Shown here: positions 1-12,240 of the stretch, piece after piece
How positions within the stretch are numbered: position 1 is the first letter of the stretch
Layout of the letters: every line of letters begins with the position of its first letter
From: Ilex aquifolium
Taxonomy: Eukaryota; Streptophyta; Magnoliopsida; Aquifoliales; Aquifoliaceae
Length of the DNA stretch: 64,000 nucleotides
Assembly (NCBI GenBank): GCA_951799425.1
Contig: OX637409.1
Location: 9,396,960-9,460,959, forward strand
Direction: 5' to 3'
Notes under the pieces: generated by a model
What the model was told of the DNA's origin: nothing
What the model saw: only the letters and a program-made list of their open reading frames with translations
The model's database searches: none
Position numbers and translations under genes: made by a program

Positions 1-1724
1 TTCTCTATCTCATTTTTCTGTTTCTCGACCAATCCATGCTCAAAGAGTCCTCCAAGTTAGCAATGACTATGCAGAACTAGGCTAGTTGGGCCGTTAGCTC
101 TATGTTCTCGGCTTGTGACTTCACTAGCTCATCTACCTCTTGGCGTAGTTGATCTCGCAAGGAGATCTCCGAAGTGGTGGCAACAATTAATTGCCAGAAG
201 ACTTGAGCTCTTTGCTCGAGGGCCACCTCTAGCTTAGGCCCCAAACCTGTGCCCCAGCGCAGCAGCTCAGCCACCTTGTCGTTGTCCTCTCCACCATTAC
301 CCTCAGATGATGGATCTCCCCACCTAACATGTGGGCATGTGTTGCAACCTGAAACCAAATTAAAAGGGTAAGTGCTTACAAGGCTAGAGTCAGAAAAGGC
401 AAAGCGACAGGTCAAACCTCAAGAAGAACATGCAAAGAATCTCGAGTCCTAGCTTTGAATGGGAGGTTGACGAAGCGACGGAGGTTGACTGGAGGAATCA
501 ACTATATGAAAGCTCGATTGGCTCTAGCCACGTCGTCCAAAAGACTCCCATTGGAACTTCCAACTATGATTGGATTGGGATGCCTCGAGCTGGAGCCTTC
601 CACACCCCCAGGAAGAGGTCCACGCTGCACTGGGCCCACCTTGGGATTAATAGACACGACCTTGGCGGTGGCTTCTCCGGCGGTCGATGAAGTTAAGGTC
701 CAGACCTGAAGACTCAGCGAGGGGCTAACCCGAGAACTCAGCACGAGGCTATTCTCGGCAACCCTCGCCCTTTTAGTAAGAGGCTCGGGGCCCCTTGCTG
801 ACCTCATTTGGCCCACTTACTCCACGATCACATCCTTCTCGCTAACCAAGTACGTAGGGGCTGAAAAAATAAGACAATCAAAAGAGCGAATCAAGAAGAC
901 CTTGTAAAAGACAAGGTAATCAAACTTTGCAAGAAAATTAGGCACTTACTACTCGGGATACCAGATGGGTCGGGTCCCATCAGCTCGGTATAAGAGAGGG
1001 GCAAACGAGCCTCAGCTTGATCGACCCGAGCTCGTGCTTCTTCGATTGAGCTCGGATACTCATCTGCCAAAGAAAGACAAAGTTAAAATCATAGAATCAA
1101 ATGATGGGCAGCTCGGTAAGAGAAAACTCACAAAGACGGGGGAACTCACCAAGATGAGCACGTTGCCCCCCAAACCATGGGAATGCGAACAGACGAGATC
1201 ACCATGGAAGAAAACTCCCAGCCTGTTCCAGCTACAAAAAAACACCTTCGCCTCCAATCTTCAGGCTCAGGAGGAAGGTCAGAGATAGGATTTTCTGCTC
1301 CTCTTCTCCCTACGAAGCTGTAGAGCCCAGACAACTCCATGGGACCAAAGAGATTGAGAAACTCCGCTAGATAAACTCTTGGCTGCATGAACAGATGCTC
1401 CCACAGGACCAGGAACACCAAAAGAATAGCCCAGCCCGCAGGCAATAACATGATGGGATAGAAACTAAAGAAATGGAGAAGTTCCCTCACAAAGGGAGGA
1501 AGGGGAAACCCGAGGCCCAGTTGGAAGGGGACCTCAAAAACACAAACCCTATGACCTAAAGACCGGTGGTAGAGGTCATTGCCCGCAGCATGAACTAATA
1601 CCTTGGTGGGAAAATCATAACGGCTAGACAATGTGTGGACCTCCGCAGCATCAATTTCACTAGCCTCGATGTCAGGGAAGGTTTCTCATAGAGTGTCATA
1701 CCCAGAAACAGAAAGTTGAGCCAT
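1..1724 (-). pseudogene. Antisense extra ORF of a Tat-like gypsy element (copy B, runs off the window)
   Basis: The minus-strand frame starts at an ATG at 1722-1724 and meets an in-frame TGA at codon 13 (1686-1688). It then runs open to 1146 through a region (about 1630-1146) that resembles the plant 'putative gypsy type transposon' domain (Transposase_28), with the PPFVRELLHFF and AGWAILLVFL blocks. A GT donor-like site follows the last block near 1160. A Glu/Gln-rich, coiled-coil-like segment lies further on (415-77), which suits the C-terminal part of these proteins. In several Tat-lineage retrotransposons such an ORF lies antisense between pol and the 3' LTR, and the complete element at 41.0-51.0 kb shows the same arrangement. 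The protein's role is not established. The early stop marks this copy as decayed. Confidence 0.6.
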
Positions 1725-2887
1725 GGTGAGAACTCAAGAGAAGGGTTCAAAAAATCAGAATGAAGAATCTAATAGAATGAAGATACTCAAGAAAAATCGG
1801 AATGAAGAATGAAGATACTCAATAAAAATGGTGAAAAGCCTACAAAGAAGGTGCACAATATTAAAGGGATTTTTGGTGGCACAAGTCCCTCTAGAAGGGA
1901 GTAATAAATGCACATCCATCGCATTAATTGTGCCGGCTATGTGTCGCAAAACTTGGGGAATGGACGCAACTTTTGAGGAGACACCCTCATCATCATAGGC
2001 ACGTAGCCTCAACTAAAGAAAATCGTCAAACTTGTAGGACACGAAAAGATGGGGTAAAAGGTCTAAAAGGACTCTAATAATCCTGAGCAGCTCAGGCACG
2101 AACATTCAGCACGAGACTCAAAAAAAGAAAGGGGAATTCCCCACATCTTTTGCAAGACAAATCCAGATAGATTATGAAATGTTTGGGCTCGTAGGAACGA
2201 GACCAGGCAGACTTGCCAAACTACTCAACCACGAGCAAACAATAATGACCAACTCACCAGCTTGAGGGGGTCCCCGCTGTTGCAAATAAATCTTAAATAA
2301 ATGTTGGTTGATCGTATATTTCATTATAGTTCTATGATTCAGAGTATCATTTTGTACCCAAAACAAACTCGCTACCAAGCTGCGTTACATCCTTTCAATT
2401 GGTCTACAGTGTCATTGTAGAAAATTCCTGTCTTGTTTTCAACATCGTTATTTCCTCCATTGATATATCCAATTTAACCATTTCGTCTTTTTTTTTGTCT
2501 CATTTGACATATAACATATAATAATAGTAAAATTCAAAACCACGGCTTGTAAACAGCTCTCCTCAACTAAAGACGCACCAACTGTTACTAGAAGTCTAGT
2601 CTTACAACTCAGAGGAACGAAGGCCACCCCTTTCACCCCTCCAAAACTAAGAGCTAAGAAGGATGCAACAAAAGAGAAGGGGAAGATAGAGGAATCAAAC
2701 GGGAAAACACACAGAAGCCAGCCGGAATGGAAAGAGCAGTAGACAGGGGGCATTAAAAGCAGGAAACAAAGTTGAAGTTACATAAATTTGCAACAAATTC
2801 AAACTACGACTATCAGATTATAGTTCATCACAAAATTCTACAACCCATGAACAGAAACTATGCAGCGGGCTCCTCAGTCTCTTTAGT
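1725..2887. other. Non-coding retroelement flank
   Basis: No credible gene is seen. This looks like the 3' untranslated part of element B. A purine run at 2263-2270 (GAGGGGG core) could be a + strand polypurine tract, which would place a truncated 3' LTR just to its right, but no LTR ends or target duplication could be confirmed. From 2300 to 2750 the DNA is AT-rich without recognisable structure. Confidence 0.3.
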
Positions 2888-3621
2888 CTACTCGACACCA
2901 GCTTCCCCTACAGGCTCCTTAGGCTTCAATGCCTCAACCTCCGACATAAAAGAGTCCAGGTCCATGTCGGGGTATGACCTCTCGACCTACTCTTGAAAGT
3001 TTATAAATCCTTGCACGAATGCAGAAGCATTCGCCTCAAGGAGCTCTGCAATCCTCCCATCTTTGATTTTCAGCTTAGCCGTTCTTGCCTTCAACTCCTC
3101 TTCCTTCGCCTTCAGTTCAACATCCCTCCCCTTGATGGAGTCACTAGCCTCCTGAAGACGAACATCCAGCGCGGTGTTGGCTCTCTTCTTTTTTGCCAGC
3201 TCGGTGACTAGGACAACATTCTTCTCATCAGCTAAGTCTCTCCCCACCTTAGCCACGTTCGCGGCATCCAACACTCCTCCCAACTCACGTTCCTTTGCGG
3301 CTAGGTCCTTCTTCAGCTATTGCTCAGTAAGTTGGACCCTCTCAAGTTCAAAGCGCAGAGGAACCTGCTCGGAGGATTAACTTGCTAGCACACTAGATAC
3401 ATGCTGGTGGTGGAACTCCATCATCTTGATACATGCCAAGGCCTAGTATAAAGACACATACTAAAAGAAAAAAAAAAAGAGGGAGAGAGGAGGAAAGAGA
3501 ATCTAAATGTCGTATTTTGGAGCGCAAGAAAAGAACACCATACCTCGGCCAAGCTCTGGATGACGTGCTTGGTCTTCCTTTCAAAGCTGACCTCTATAGC
3601 TTCCTTAAGGACCATGGTGGG

Positions 3622-5275
3622 TGATTAATCTTAATTAATGCATAATTTAATTAAGTTAATAGGTCAATTGTGTTAGTAAAACAAAATTAAACTAGTCAAA
3701 GTAAGTCAAATTAGGGTTAGTGTGTGAATTAGGAATAATGCATTAATTATTGTTCTTTTCAGGGTTTTGTGAGTCAAAATTACTGGGGAGCCAATTGTAT
3801 CAAAGCTACAAATTACTGGGGAGCCAATTATCAAAGCTAAAAACTATATGGTGCCAATTATTAAAGCAAAACAAAGGGGGATCAAAGTGGAATTAAAGAG
3901 CATCTTATTAGGGCTTGTAAAGAGCATCTTCTTGGGGCTTGTAAAGGGCATCTTTTGGGTCTTGTAAATGGTATCTTTTGGGACTTGTAAAGGGCATCTT
4001 TTGGGACTTGTAAAGGGCATCTTTTGGTTGCCTATAAATACCACCCATTGGGGCTTGTAAGATGGAGATCTCTTTGGTTGTGGAAAACCCTCCAAAAGTA
4101 ATTACTTTCTTATATTATTGCTTTCTTTTAATTGCTTTCTTCTAATTTAAGTATTGCCTTCTTTTATTGTAATTTGTCTCTTTTAATTTCATGTCTAGAA
4201 GAAAGATAGATTACTTTTGGTTGTAAATCACCCTCCAAAAGTGACTACTTTTCTTCTATTTTTAATATGTGTTTCATTCACTTCCAATGCTTGGGCTTCT
4301 TTATTCCCTTAGAGGAGTGAAACTCTTCCACTTTTCTAGCATTTCGCCAAAGCCGTGAAGGGTGGAACGTGATTCACTCATTCTTTGTCGAAGATCGGCT
4401 CCTTGTTTATTGTACCTTATCTTGTAACTTCTCTACTTGGAGGAATGAACATCACTCACTTTTCTAGCTTTACCAAAGCCATGAAGAGTGAGTAGTTTCT
4501 CATTCACTCTTCAGTGAGAGGTGATGGACGTGTAGAAATTATCCGGAAGTTATATTTGTGCATTTTCGATTATGCTTAATGCTTTATATTCCCCTTGCTT
4601 ATTGAATGATTGATTGCATCTAGCAAAGTTAGGGTACTTTGTATAATCATGAGTTCTTTCTATAACATAGATAACTCTTGCATAGAAAGACTCATCGATT
4701 CAAGGCAAGTACCCCGACTAGATCTTCATGACTACCCTTCAATCTTCACCATTATTGTGCTTCAATTAAAGAATGGACTAGGAGCATTAATGTCATGATT
4801 GGAGGTCTTGTAGAAACACTTGCTTGTTTGTAGACGGGTTAAGTCTCGGCACAGGCAATTCTTGTAAACTTCTAGGAAGACATCGGAATCATGTTCTTAA
4901 TTCTCACAATCCACCTTTATCTTCCAATTAACCTGTCGTCGACAAGGGGGTTAATTGAGTTATCAAGCACAATTATAATAAACTGGATAATTAACTACAC
5001 GTCCAAAGCCATGAACTAAAGAGTGACTCTTTTATATTAAAGCTTATCTCACATTTTGTTTAGAAAACTCTCCTGGAAAGAATCTTATATTTTGTCCAGA
5101 AAGAATCCTGAACACCACAATTTCAAATCTCAAAGGATACAACCAACTGGTCTCCACCACTGCTTACTTTGAAACACTAACAACAGCTCCTTGTGGATTC
5201 GACTCCGGACTCAAACCGGATTATTACTACAGCTTGATCGCCTGCACTTGGGTGTACACATTTCGGATCAAGTCA
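3622..5275 (+). mobile_element. Solo LTR (1654 bp), Athila/Tat-like gypsy family, with GTGGG target duplication
   Basis: The sequence starts TGATTAATC and ends ATCAAGTCA, giving canonical TG...CA ends. It is flanked by GTGGG on both sides (3617-3621 and 5276-5280). No internal retrotransposon sequence or second LTR adjoins it, as expected after recombination between two LTRs. A TATA-like CTATAAATA is at 4032-4040, preceded by about five short tandem repeats. The same family appears in reverse at 13633-15415, where CACTTGGGTGTACA and the last 15 or so bases are shared. The LTR interrupts the antisense ORF of copy A, so it is the younger insertion. Confidence 0.85.
3890..4028 (+). repeat. Short tandem repeats upstream of the solo-LTR TATA box
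   Basis: About five imperfect copies of a 23-27-bp unit containing CTTGTAAAGGGCATCTTTTG lie directly upstream of the TATA-like box at 4032-4040. Tandem repeats at this position in U3 are typical of promoter or enhancer repeats in retrotransposon LTRs. The activity here is inferred from position only. Confidence 0.7.
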
Positions 5276-7487
5276 GTGGGAACCAAGTCAGCTAGTGCGT
5301 CCACAGCTGCAGCTGGATCACTGAGAAACCCACTACCCCTTATATCCACCTCAGGAGGACCCTTTGTGATCTCTACTCCTTCGAAGAGTGTCGCTGGTGA
5401 AAGAGCTGAAGTCGTCCGGGCTCGACTTCTTCAGTCTCAGATCCACCTTTGGGTGGTCACATAGGCATCGAGGAGGGGGGAAGGGTGTTATCAGGGAAGA
5501 CCAAATCCTCCTGACCATGCCCCAAGGGGATACTCACCAACTTTGACTTCTTTGGAGAAGGGAGCTTGAAAGTTTTCATCAACTTCCTCTTTTTCTTCTT
5601 CACATCAGCAAATCTCACCATTACAAGTTCAGGATCCATCTGATTGGGGGAGTGTTTAGGCAATGATTCAACGGTCTGAATAGGCAATGTCTCCACAAGA
5701 GGCTTGAGCCCGTACTCTATAAACATGTCCTTGGTTACTAGAGTAGAAAAAGGCTTAAGACCATAAGCTTTAGCTAAGACCACTCTCCCAGCCTCTGCAT
5801 CATCCAAAGAAAGGTCTGTGAGCGTGAGAAAAGATAAATCAGAACCATGACAGGAACATATCTAACAGAAAAATCTTCAAATGACATCCTTCCGCGTGTT
5901 CCTCGGAACCCCCCAAAATCTGGGAATGCGAAAAATATTGCCAAATGTTCCTAACAACTCTCAGGAATCACATTGGACATAGAAGAACTTTGGTTTCCAC
6001 ACCTTGTTGGAAGAAAGAAGCCCGAAAATCAGACTCTTCACCTTAACTCGTTTGGAAAAATAGAAAAAGCCTAGAGCAGGAGAAGACTTAAGCTAGAAAA
6101 GGTGGGCAAAATCACGAATGGTGGGTGGAGAAGCGTTCCCACTTTCGCGACAATGAACTAGAAGGCCAACCAAAAAGCCCTAACCATTGGGGGAAACCTG
6201 AGCTGGGCATACATTGTTGAAGGCAAGGACATCTCGAATGAAGGGATGAACAGAGAATCTAGGCCAGCTCGGAACGCCAAGGTGAATAAATAGGTCACCT
6301 CGAGAATAGACGAGTTACACCTCTCGTCCTCCTCGGGAGAATGAAGTAGAGCAGAAGTAGGAAATGCGTACTCCTCCCTCATGGCCTCCAAGTCATCATT
6401 GTTGATACGACTCGGAGTCGACTCAGCACAACAAGTGAGGTCAGAAAGGTCTTGGCTGACCTTTTTCTTTTAAGGGCCAGAGGAAACTGGAACACCTTTG
6501 GACCTCCTCTTCTTGGCATAGCTTGAGACCGCTGGGGGCAAAGCCAATGGAGGCTCGATGGAGCGACCTGAAGTTGAGGCCATGGGAACCAATCCGAGAT
6601 CTTCCGGATCTAATACCCTTAGACAAAAATCGAATCTCTCTGTTAAAACTAATGAAAATTTGTTGCCCTCAACTGGGATAATGTCGTCGATAGAAGGCTC
6701 CTTAGCATCAGAGGGGACGAGGCCTCTTCAACACGACAACTACTATGGGAAATTGAAACCTTCTCAACACTCTCATCACTTTTCTCTCTGGACACAGGAT
6801 TAGAAGAAGTATCAGATATGACTCTCCCCATTGGGACTTCAAATCGTAACCCGAAATGCAAAGAAGACAGATCCAAAGCACAATCCATAAAACATAGTGG
6901 AACTTAACACCAAGATCTGATTAAAGTTAGCCTTAATAGGAGGGGGTAATCTACAAACTGTAAAAGAAAAACAAAGTTGCCGCAATGACGACGAAAGTAA
7001 CTAAAACTCCAAATAATGAAACGGAACCCACAATCCCACCAACTGAGGTTAAAGGGATCTAGAGCGAAGGAAAGAGAATGGGTATGTACCTAATGAATAG
7101 CTAAGACCACTTCGCAGAAGAACGAAAGCATAGAGTTCTCAGAACCACCGGGGGAACGAGGTAACCGCCTTTGAGTCGAGAAAAGGGAAAAGGAGCTCGA
7201 AAAGTTAGAAATTCAAAATAATAGTAGAAATTTAAAGGTAATTCCCCCATTTTATAACATTTATTATCAAGATTAGACATGAGAAAGAACCGAACCAAAG
7301 GAGCCCTCTCTTCGCGACGCGTGTCCTCTCTTGGCGTGGATCTCACATTGGAGCAAGTATAGGGGGACTGAACCCGCTACTGGAACAACGTTAGTCATCA
7401 TGAGGAACCATCATCCACAGGGTAATCATTGTGGCAGAAAAGACGATCCTAACCCCAGGACAGAGCTAGATGGTCATCCTCCTGACT

Positions 7488-7890
7488 TGGGGCTGGGGGC
7501 AATTGATAATGATGGATTTAAGTCTGGATCCCTTCTAGAGCCCAAAACTATATGGGCTACAGAAGGCAGCCCAAGCCTCTTATCTAGATAGCATTCATTG
7601 GGCTCGAATTGGACCACGACTAAGTTTCGGAGAGACTCGATGCTAACGAGCTCGGTATAGGTACTAGCTTGATGCTGACAAGCTCTGCATAAGTATCAGC
7701 TTGGGGAATGGGAGCACGACACCAGGCTAGTCTGCAAAAGCTGCAACATGACATGTGGACAGGGGACAAGGGGATACTACCTGACTACTCTGATGAACAA
7801 AAATCCACCGGTAGTGGATATGGATCACGTATTACAACCGACGAGTAGTGAGTGCAGAACGACGTCAGGGACCACAACTAGAACTCCATG
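7488..7890 (+). mobile_element. Polypurine tract and start of the 3' LTR of gypsy copy A
   Basis: A purine-rich tract (7488-7503, ending GGGCTGGGGGCAAT) is followed by TGATAATGATGG at 7504, the expected arrangement at the start of a 3' LTR on the + strand. It compares with GGGGGCAAG before TGAAGGGG in the complete element at 50430-50442. No TATA box or CA end was recognised, and the right limit (about 7890) is a guess, so the LTR is probably truncated. Confidence 0.45.
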
Positions 7891-10800
7891 CATACAATGA
7901 TTATCGTTTAGTCAACAATAATCACATTTCTATAAAGTAAAGCAGTTTCAATCTGAGCATATAAATCAAAGCATCCAATTTCTTTTTTGTTTCAACCATA
8001 AATCTAGATATTAATTTTATAGTCAAAGGATATGTAAAAAGTGGGTTGGGGTTGAATGTTTGCTATTAGAAACAACTAACTGGTAAAATAAAATTAGATT
8101 TTAGTGAGGATTGATCTAAAACATTGTATCACCACATGATTGACTGAGTTCAAAACCATTGTCCATATCAACTTCACCCAAGAGAAGTAGTGAATTCAGA
8201 ATCTTTGTAAGTTAAGGTAATTAGTTTAACAGTTCATAAGTTGAATCCTTAAGGTACTTTTATACAAAATGAACAAATTTGTATGCTTTGTTATATCTTC
8301 CATAACAGGCTCTTCAAATATATCCTCCATTTCGATGTCGTACGGATTTTTAGGATCTAATCATTAGATTTGCAGATCTAAGAGAACATACTAGGCGAAA
8401 AATACCATTTGGTCTTTTTCATTCAACACTGCTACTGTTTGTTCCAAGGACATTGGTACAAGTTGGTCTCTATCTGTTTGATGTTCATCCTCATTTGTTT
8501 GTGTAACATGTTGGTCTTCATCTATTTGTGTAACATCCTCCCATATAGTAAACTTATCAACTGATGGTCTTCATTTCCTGTGTAAATTTCATGCCAAGAT
8601 CATTATATCAAAATATGAACAAGTAAATAGAAAGGGGGTATCTGCCGAATTGAGCAAGAGTCACTGTTGATCAATCTATTCTTGAGTTTGACTTTTTGGT
8701 AGATTACGACAAGTTGATGTTGATACATGGAGTAGAATTTATTAATATATTAGGCTTGAGAACCTTAAACTATTGGAAATTCAAATCTTTCAGACAATGA
8801 TAGGAGCGACTATATTTTGGAGCGTGATTAAAGGTGTAAATTTATCAAAAATAAATGATTATGCCATTGTACGAATATTTATGTCCCTTATTTGTTTGGT
8901 AATTTTTCTCTCTTTATACCCAAGTAAATGCATCACCTGCAGCCAGAATGCTGATACAAGAACATTGTAGGTTTGCAGTTCATCCCAAACCTAGCGTACA
9001 ACATCTGTGCCACCCTACGTTCCCGCCACAAGTAGCGAGTTGTCATTAGAGCTTGAAATTTGAACCTTCTTTTTCCTCTTCATGCTGAAAATCTTTCCTG
9101 TTATTCCCAAAGCAGTTTGACTTGAATGTGCAAACTGTCACACATTGTTCAAAGATGGAAAGTCTTGAATTGATGTTTTGCTTCTAAACTGTAGTCAGAT
9201 CGATTAATCACCCTTATTTCTTTAATGGTATTGAAATTACATACCAAATGAACATCTCTATCTTTGGTGACAAATGATCCCCTGCTCTCTTCCACCTCCA
9301 GTTAATGCTGTACAGACAAAAGCTTGTCCTGGGATGGTAAACCATATGGGTCTGGTAGGTTGAGATTGATGATAAATTGAGAGGAACCCTTCATTCTTTG
9401 ATCTCCATCTTAATTGAAAATCCTTACCAATACCCTAAATTTGGTGTGAAGGCAATTCTTGGGAATTGATGAACATAGTTCCCTGAACGAGAGGGAGAGA
9501 TCTTGGATTGGAAGGGAAGGGGTTATTAAGATGTTTATGATGTTTTTTTTTGGTTATTTTGAGGGTTCTCATATTGGATTTGGAGAAGTGTATTGCTCTT
9601 GGGACCATCTATATATATAGGTATATATAGGTTGAGGTGTGAAATTTTTCTGTGATTCTATTGTGTTTTGGCTTTTCATAATTCTATTACCTTTTCTTTT
9701 TTAGAGGTGTTATGTTGGGAAAAAAATTCCTTTTTTGAACTCATGTTATTATTTCTTTTGGGGGAAAAAGATGCTCCCTGACTGTTGTTCTAGAACTCTA
9801 GGGGATGAGAATAATTGTGTAGCTGTGTTTGAATTGACCAAGATGCCCTCATTGATTAATATTTCTAGGATTTGTTTTTTGGTCATTAAATATTTGTGGT
9901 ATTAAAGGGGTCATTATTTCGTAGATTTTCTTTTCCCTTCATAAGTTTTTGGTTTTTGGCTTCCATATTCTATGGACCTTAGAAACTCCCTGGTTCATTT
10001 TTTTTGGGTATGTGATATCTTACCTTGGATTAAAGTTGTTACAAATCAACTTGAAGTATGTGCAAAACTCTAATGGTAAATTTTATGGACACATAGTCTG
10101 AAAATATGCCCACATCCATTTTTGGTGTCCCAAGTGTAATGGAAATACAATAGAGGTATACCATAGAGCAGCTTGCTTTGTTTACAATAGTACAATGTAT
10201 ACTAAATAACTATACATTTGCCACACGTTTCTTGCTTGATTCCTTGGTGAGGACCAGCTTAAAATGCCAATTTGTAATTGGATGGGAATTATAAATCAAT
10301 ATAAAACTTGTGATTGTGATTTTCATTTTGTTTCAATTTTGATAATTTGAAGCTTAAACATATTGGTAGTTCTTGTTAGCCAATGCTTTTGACTCCCGCT
10401 ATACTTTTTTTTTTTTTGGGATATATGAGAGTATTGGTTGTTGGTTTGCATTTCAATAGCATCTATTATTTTCAATATTTTTACCAACCTATGCCATATT
10501 TCATTTTCTCATATTTCATGCGTGACATATATTACTATTCAAATTCAACCTTTCTCCCATTGTTGTGAATACCCTTTCTTTGTTTAATTTGCCAGATACA
10601 TCTACATATGTTTTTAAGGTCATGTCCTTAGAATACAACTCACATAAAAAATTTCCAAATTATATCTTTTATTGAGCATGCGTCAAACTTGGATTATGGA
10701 GCGAACATCAATGTTTACTAAAATTGTGATTTTTTGGGGTAGTGTTATTGTGGAGATGCATGTTGCCTACAGGCTGAGGGTGCAACCTGCCCACTACACA

Positions 10801-11869
10801 TACATGAGATTGATTTACTTTAAAAATAAAAATAACAAATAATGCGCAGGGTTCCATGAACACTAGAATTGAATGATACAAAATTCCTTTTCAAATGCTA
10901 AAAGATATTTTTTTCCCATCGCTTTAGAATTTCCATGGATAATGATCTTAGAAAATAAAGAAAATGTGCATGATCGATGTTCCATCATGAGTGAGACCAC
11001 TTTGTATGGTCTATCTCCAGTTACGTGGAACAAGAAAAACCTACAATTGCAAATGGCAACATATGAATTATTCATAGAGTCGTTTAATCCTTGGTTGTTG
11101 TTTCTTGGTTGTATTATTTATTTCATCAGGGATGTCTCATGGAATAATGTTAAATACTTCCTGCGACACTAATACTATTGGGTTATCTGCAACTGGGTAC
11201 TCCTTGGGGAAGTTTTGAATTCTTCACATTCTTGTTTAGCAATGTTCCTTGTCTTTTTTTAATTCGAACATCCTCTTCCCTCATTCTCTTATTCTTCTCA
11301 ATATTGTGTGGGAGGCTTGCTTCTTGGATGGATGCTTGGTCTGAGACTATGTATGGACCAATTGTGTGATGTATAACTTTTGAATCTATGATTGGTTGGT
11401 AGAGTGGCTCTTCATGGTTGCTTGTGTATACGCATGATTGGGTTGGAGGCATGTAAATATATCTGAGGGACATGAGCAATTATGTTAAATGGTCAATTAT
11501 ACTAATAACCGAGTAGCCTTTAGCTTAAGTTTTCTCTTTACCTATTAGCTATGTTATAGCAGTGAATTATACTGATGAGAGGATATCATCTAGCTTAAGT
11601 TCTCCCTTTACCTCTCTCGATGCTTGTTGATGCACTTTGCACTTTGCTTTAGTATTGAAGTTGAGAATTAGTAATGAATCTTGCACATATTTTGTTTGTT
11701 GCAATTGCATCAACGTTATATAATCTATGATTTTGCTTGACATCGCATTAAGTTTATTTTCTAATAGATTGCTTCTTATATATATACTAGTTATTGTATG
11801 TGCCTGAATGCACAATGTAATAAAAAATAGTAAACAATAAACATATTTGTATTCATATCCAAAATTAAA
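7891..11869. other. Intergenic DNA, no recognised gene
   Basis: About 4 kb of AT-rich DNA with short, unconvincing reading frames on both strands. Apart from the possible minus-strand remnant at 8391-8570, I see no family signature, terminal repeats or clear exon structure. Confidence 0.5.
8391..8570 (-). pseudogene. Possible coding remnant, unidentified acidic protein
   Basis: On the minus strand a frame is open between a TGA at 8571-8573 and a TAG at 8391-8393 (59 codons). It reads as a plausible protein, Asp/Glu/Gln/Thr-rich with an imperfect internal repeat (VTQIDEDQH, then VTQTNEDEH). No start codon or splice signals are obvious and the family is not recognised. It could be a terminal exon, a pseudogene fragment or a chance opening. 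Confidence 0.25.
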
Positions 11870-11939
11870 TCACAAACATAGAGAAGAGATAAAAGAATTT
11901 AAGTATCGGTTTGTAGTGGGGGTGAGAGGTTGGGCGGCA

Positions 11940-12240
11940 GTGGTGGTGGTAGGAGAATGTGATGGTTGTGGTGGGTGGCAATGACCATGGTGGCGGTGAT
12001 GGCGGCGGCAGTGGAGGTGATGGTGGCGGTGGAGGGGGCGGTGACGGTGGTGGTGATGGTGGTGGTGGGGGCGGTGGCCGGGTGGTGGTGGTGGGGGCGG
12101 TGGGGGCGGTGGTGGTGGTGGCCGTGGCGGCGACGATGGTGGCAGTGGTGGTGGTGGCGACGATGGTGATGGTGGCCGTGGTGGTGGTGGCGGCGACGGC
12201 GGTGGTGGTAGAGGTGGTGGTGGTAGAGGTAGTGGTGGGG
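11940..12240. repeat. GGT/GGC-rich low-complexity tract
   Basis: About 300 bp consists almost entirely of GGT, GGC, GGA and GAT triplets on the + strand. Frames here read as polyVal/Gly or, on the other strand, polyHis/Pro. These are consequences of the repeat, with no start or splice context suggesting a real glycine-rich protein. The many closely spaced G-runs on one strand could form G-quadruplex structures. Confidence 0.85.

Larger units (their letters stand above)
2888..6888 (-). pseudogene. Antisense extra ORF of a second Tat-like gypsy element (copy A), split by a solo LTR
   Basis: Minus-strand coding blocks run from a possible start at 6888 to a stop at 2888-2890. The block at 6391-6158 holds the N-terminal half of a Transposase_28-like domain (YAFPTSALLHSPEEDERC, then TYLFTLAFRAGL). 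It continues in other frames after frameshifts. The block at 5807-5457 is Lys/Pro-rich. The block at 3615-3421 starts a helical region, and 3283-2987 is a clear coiled coil rich in Lys, Glu and Ala. An in-frame stop at 2987-2989 precedes a short acidic tail ending at 2888. The ORF is physically interrupted by the solo LTR at 3622-5275. Together with copy B this shows that two elements with antisense ORFs lie side by side. The function of such proteins is unknown. Multiple frameshifts and stops make this a pseudogene. Confidence 0.6.

Noticed and set aside
3890..4028. CRISPR-like regular short repeats
   Set aside because: The genome is a plant nuclear genome, the repeats are imperfect and lack unique spacers, and they fit LTR promoter repeats.
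3844..4095. Minus-strand frame with repeated MPFTSPK motifs
   Set aside because: It reads through the tandem repeats upstream of the LTR promoter, and repetition in the DNA explains the protein pattern.
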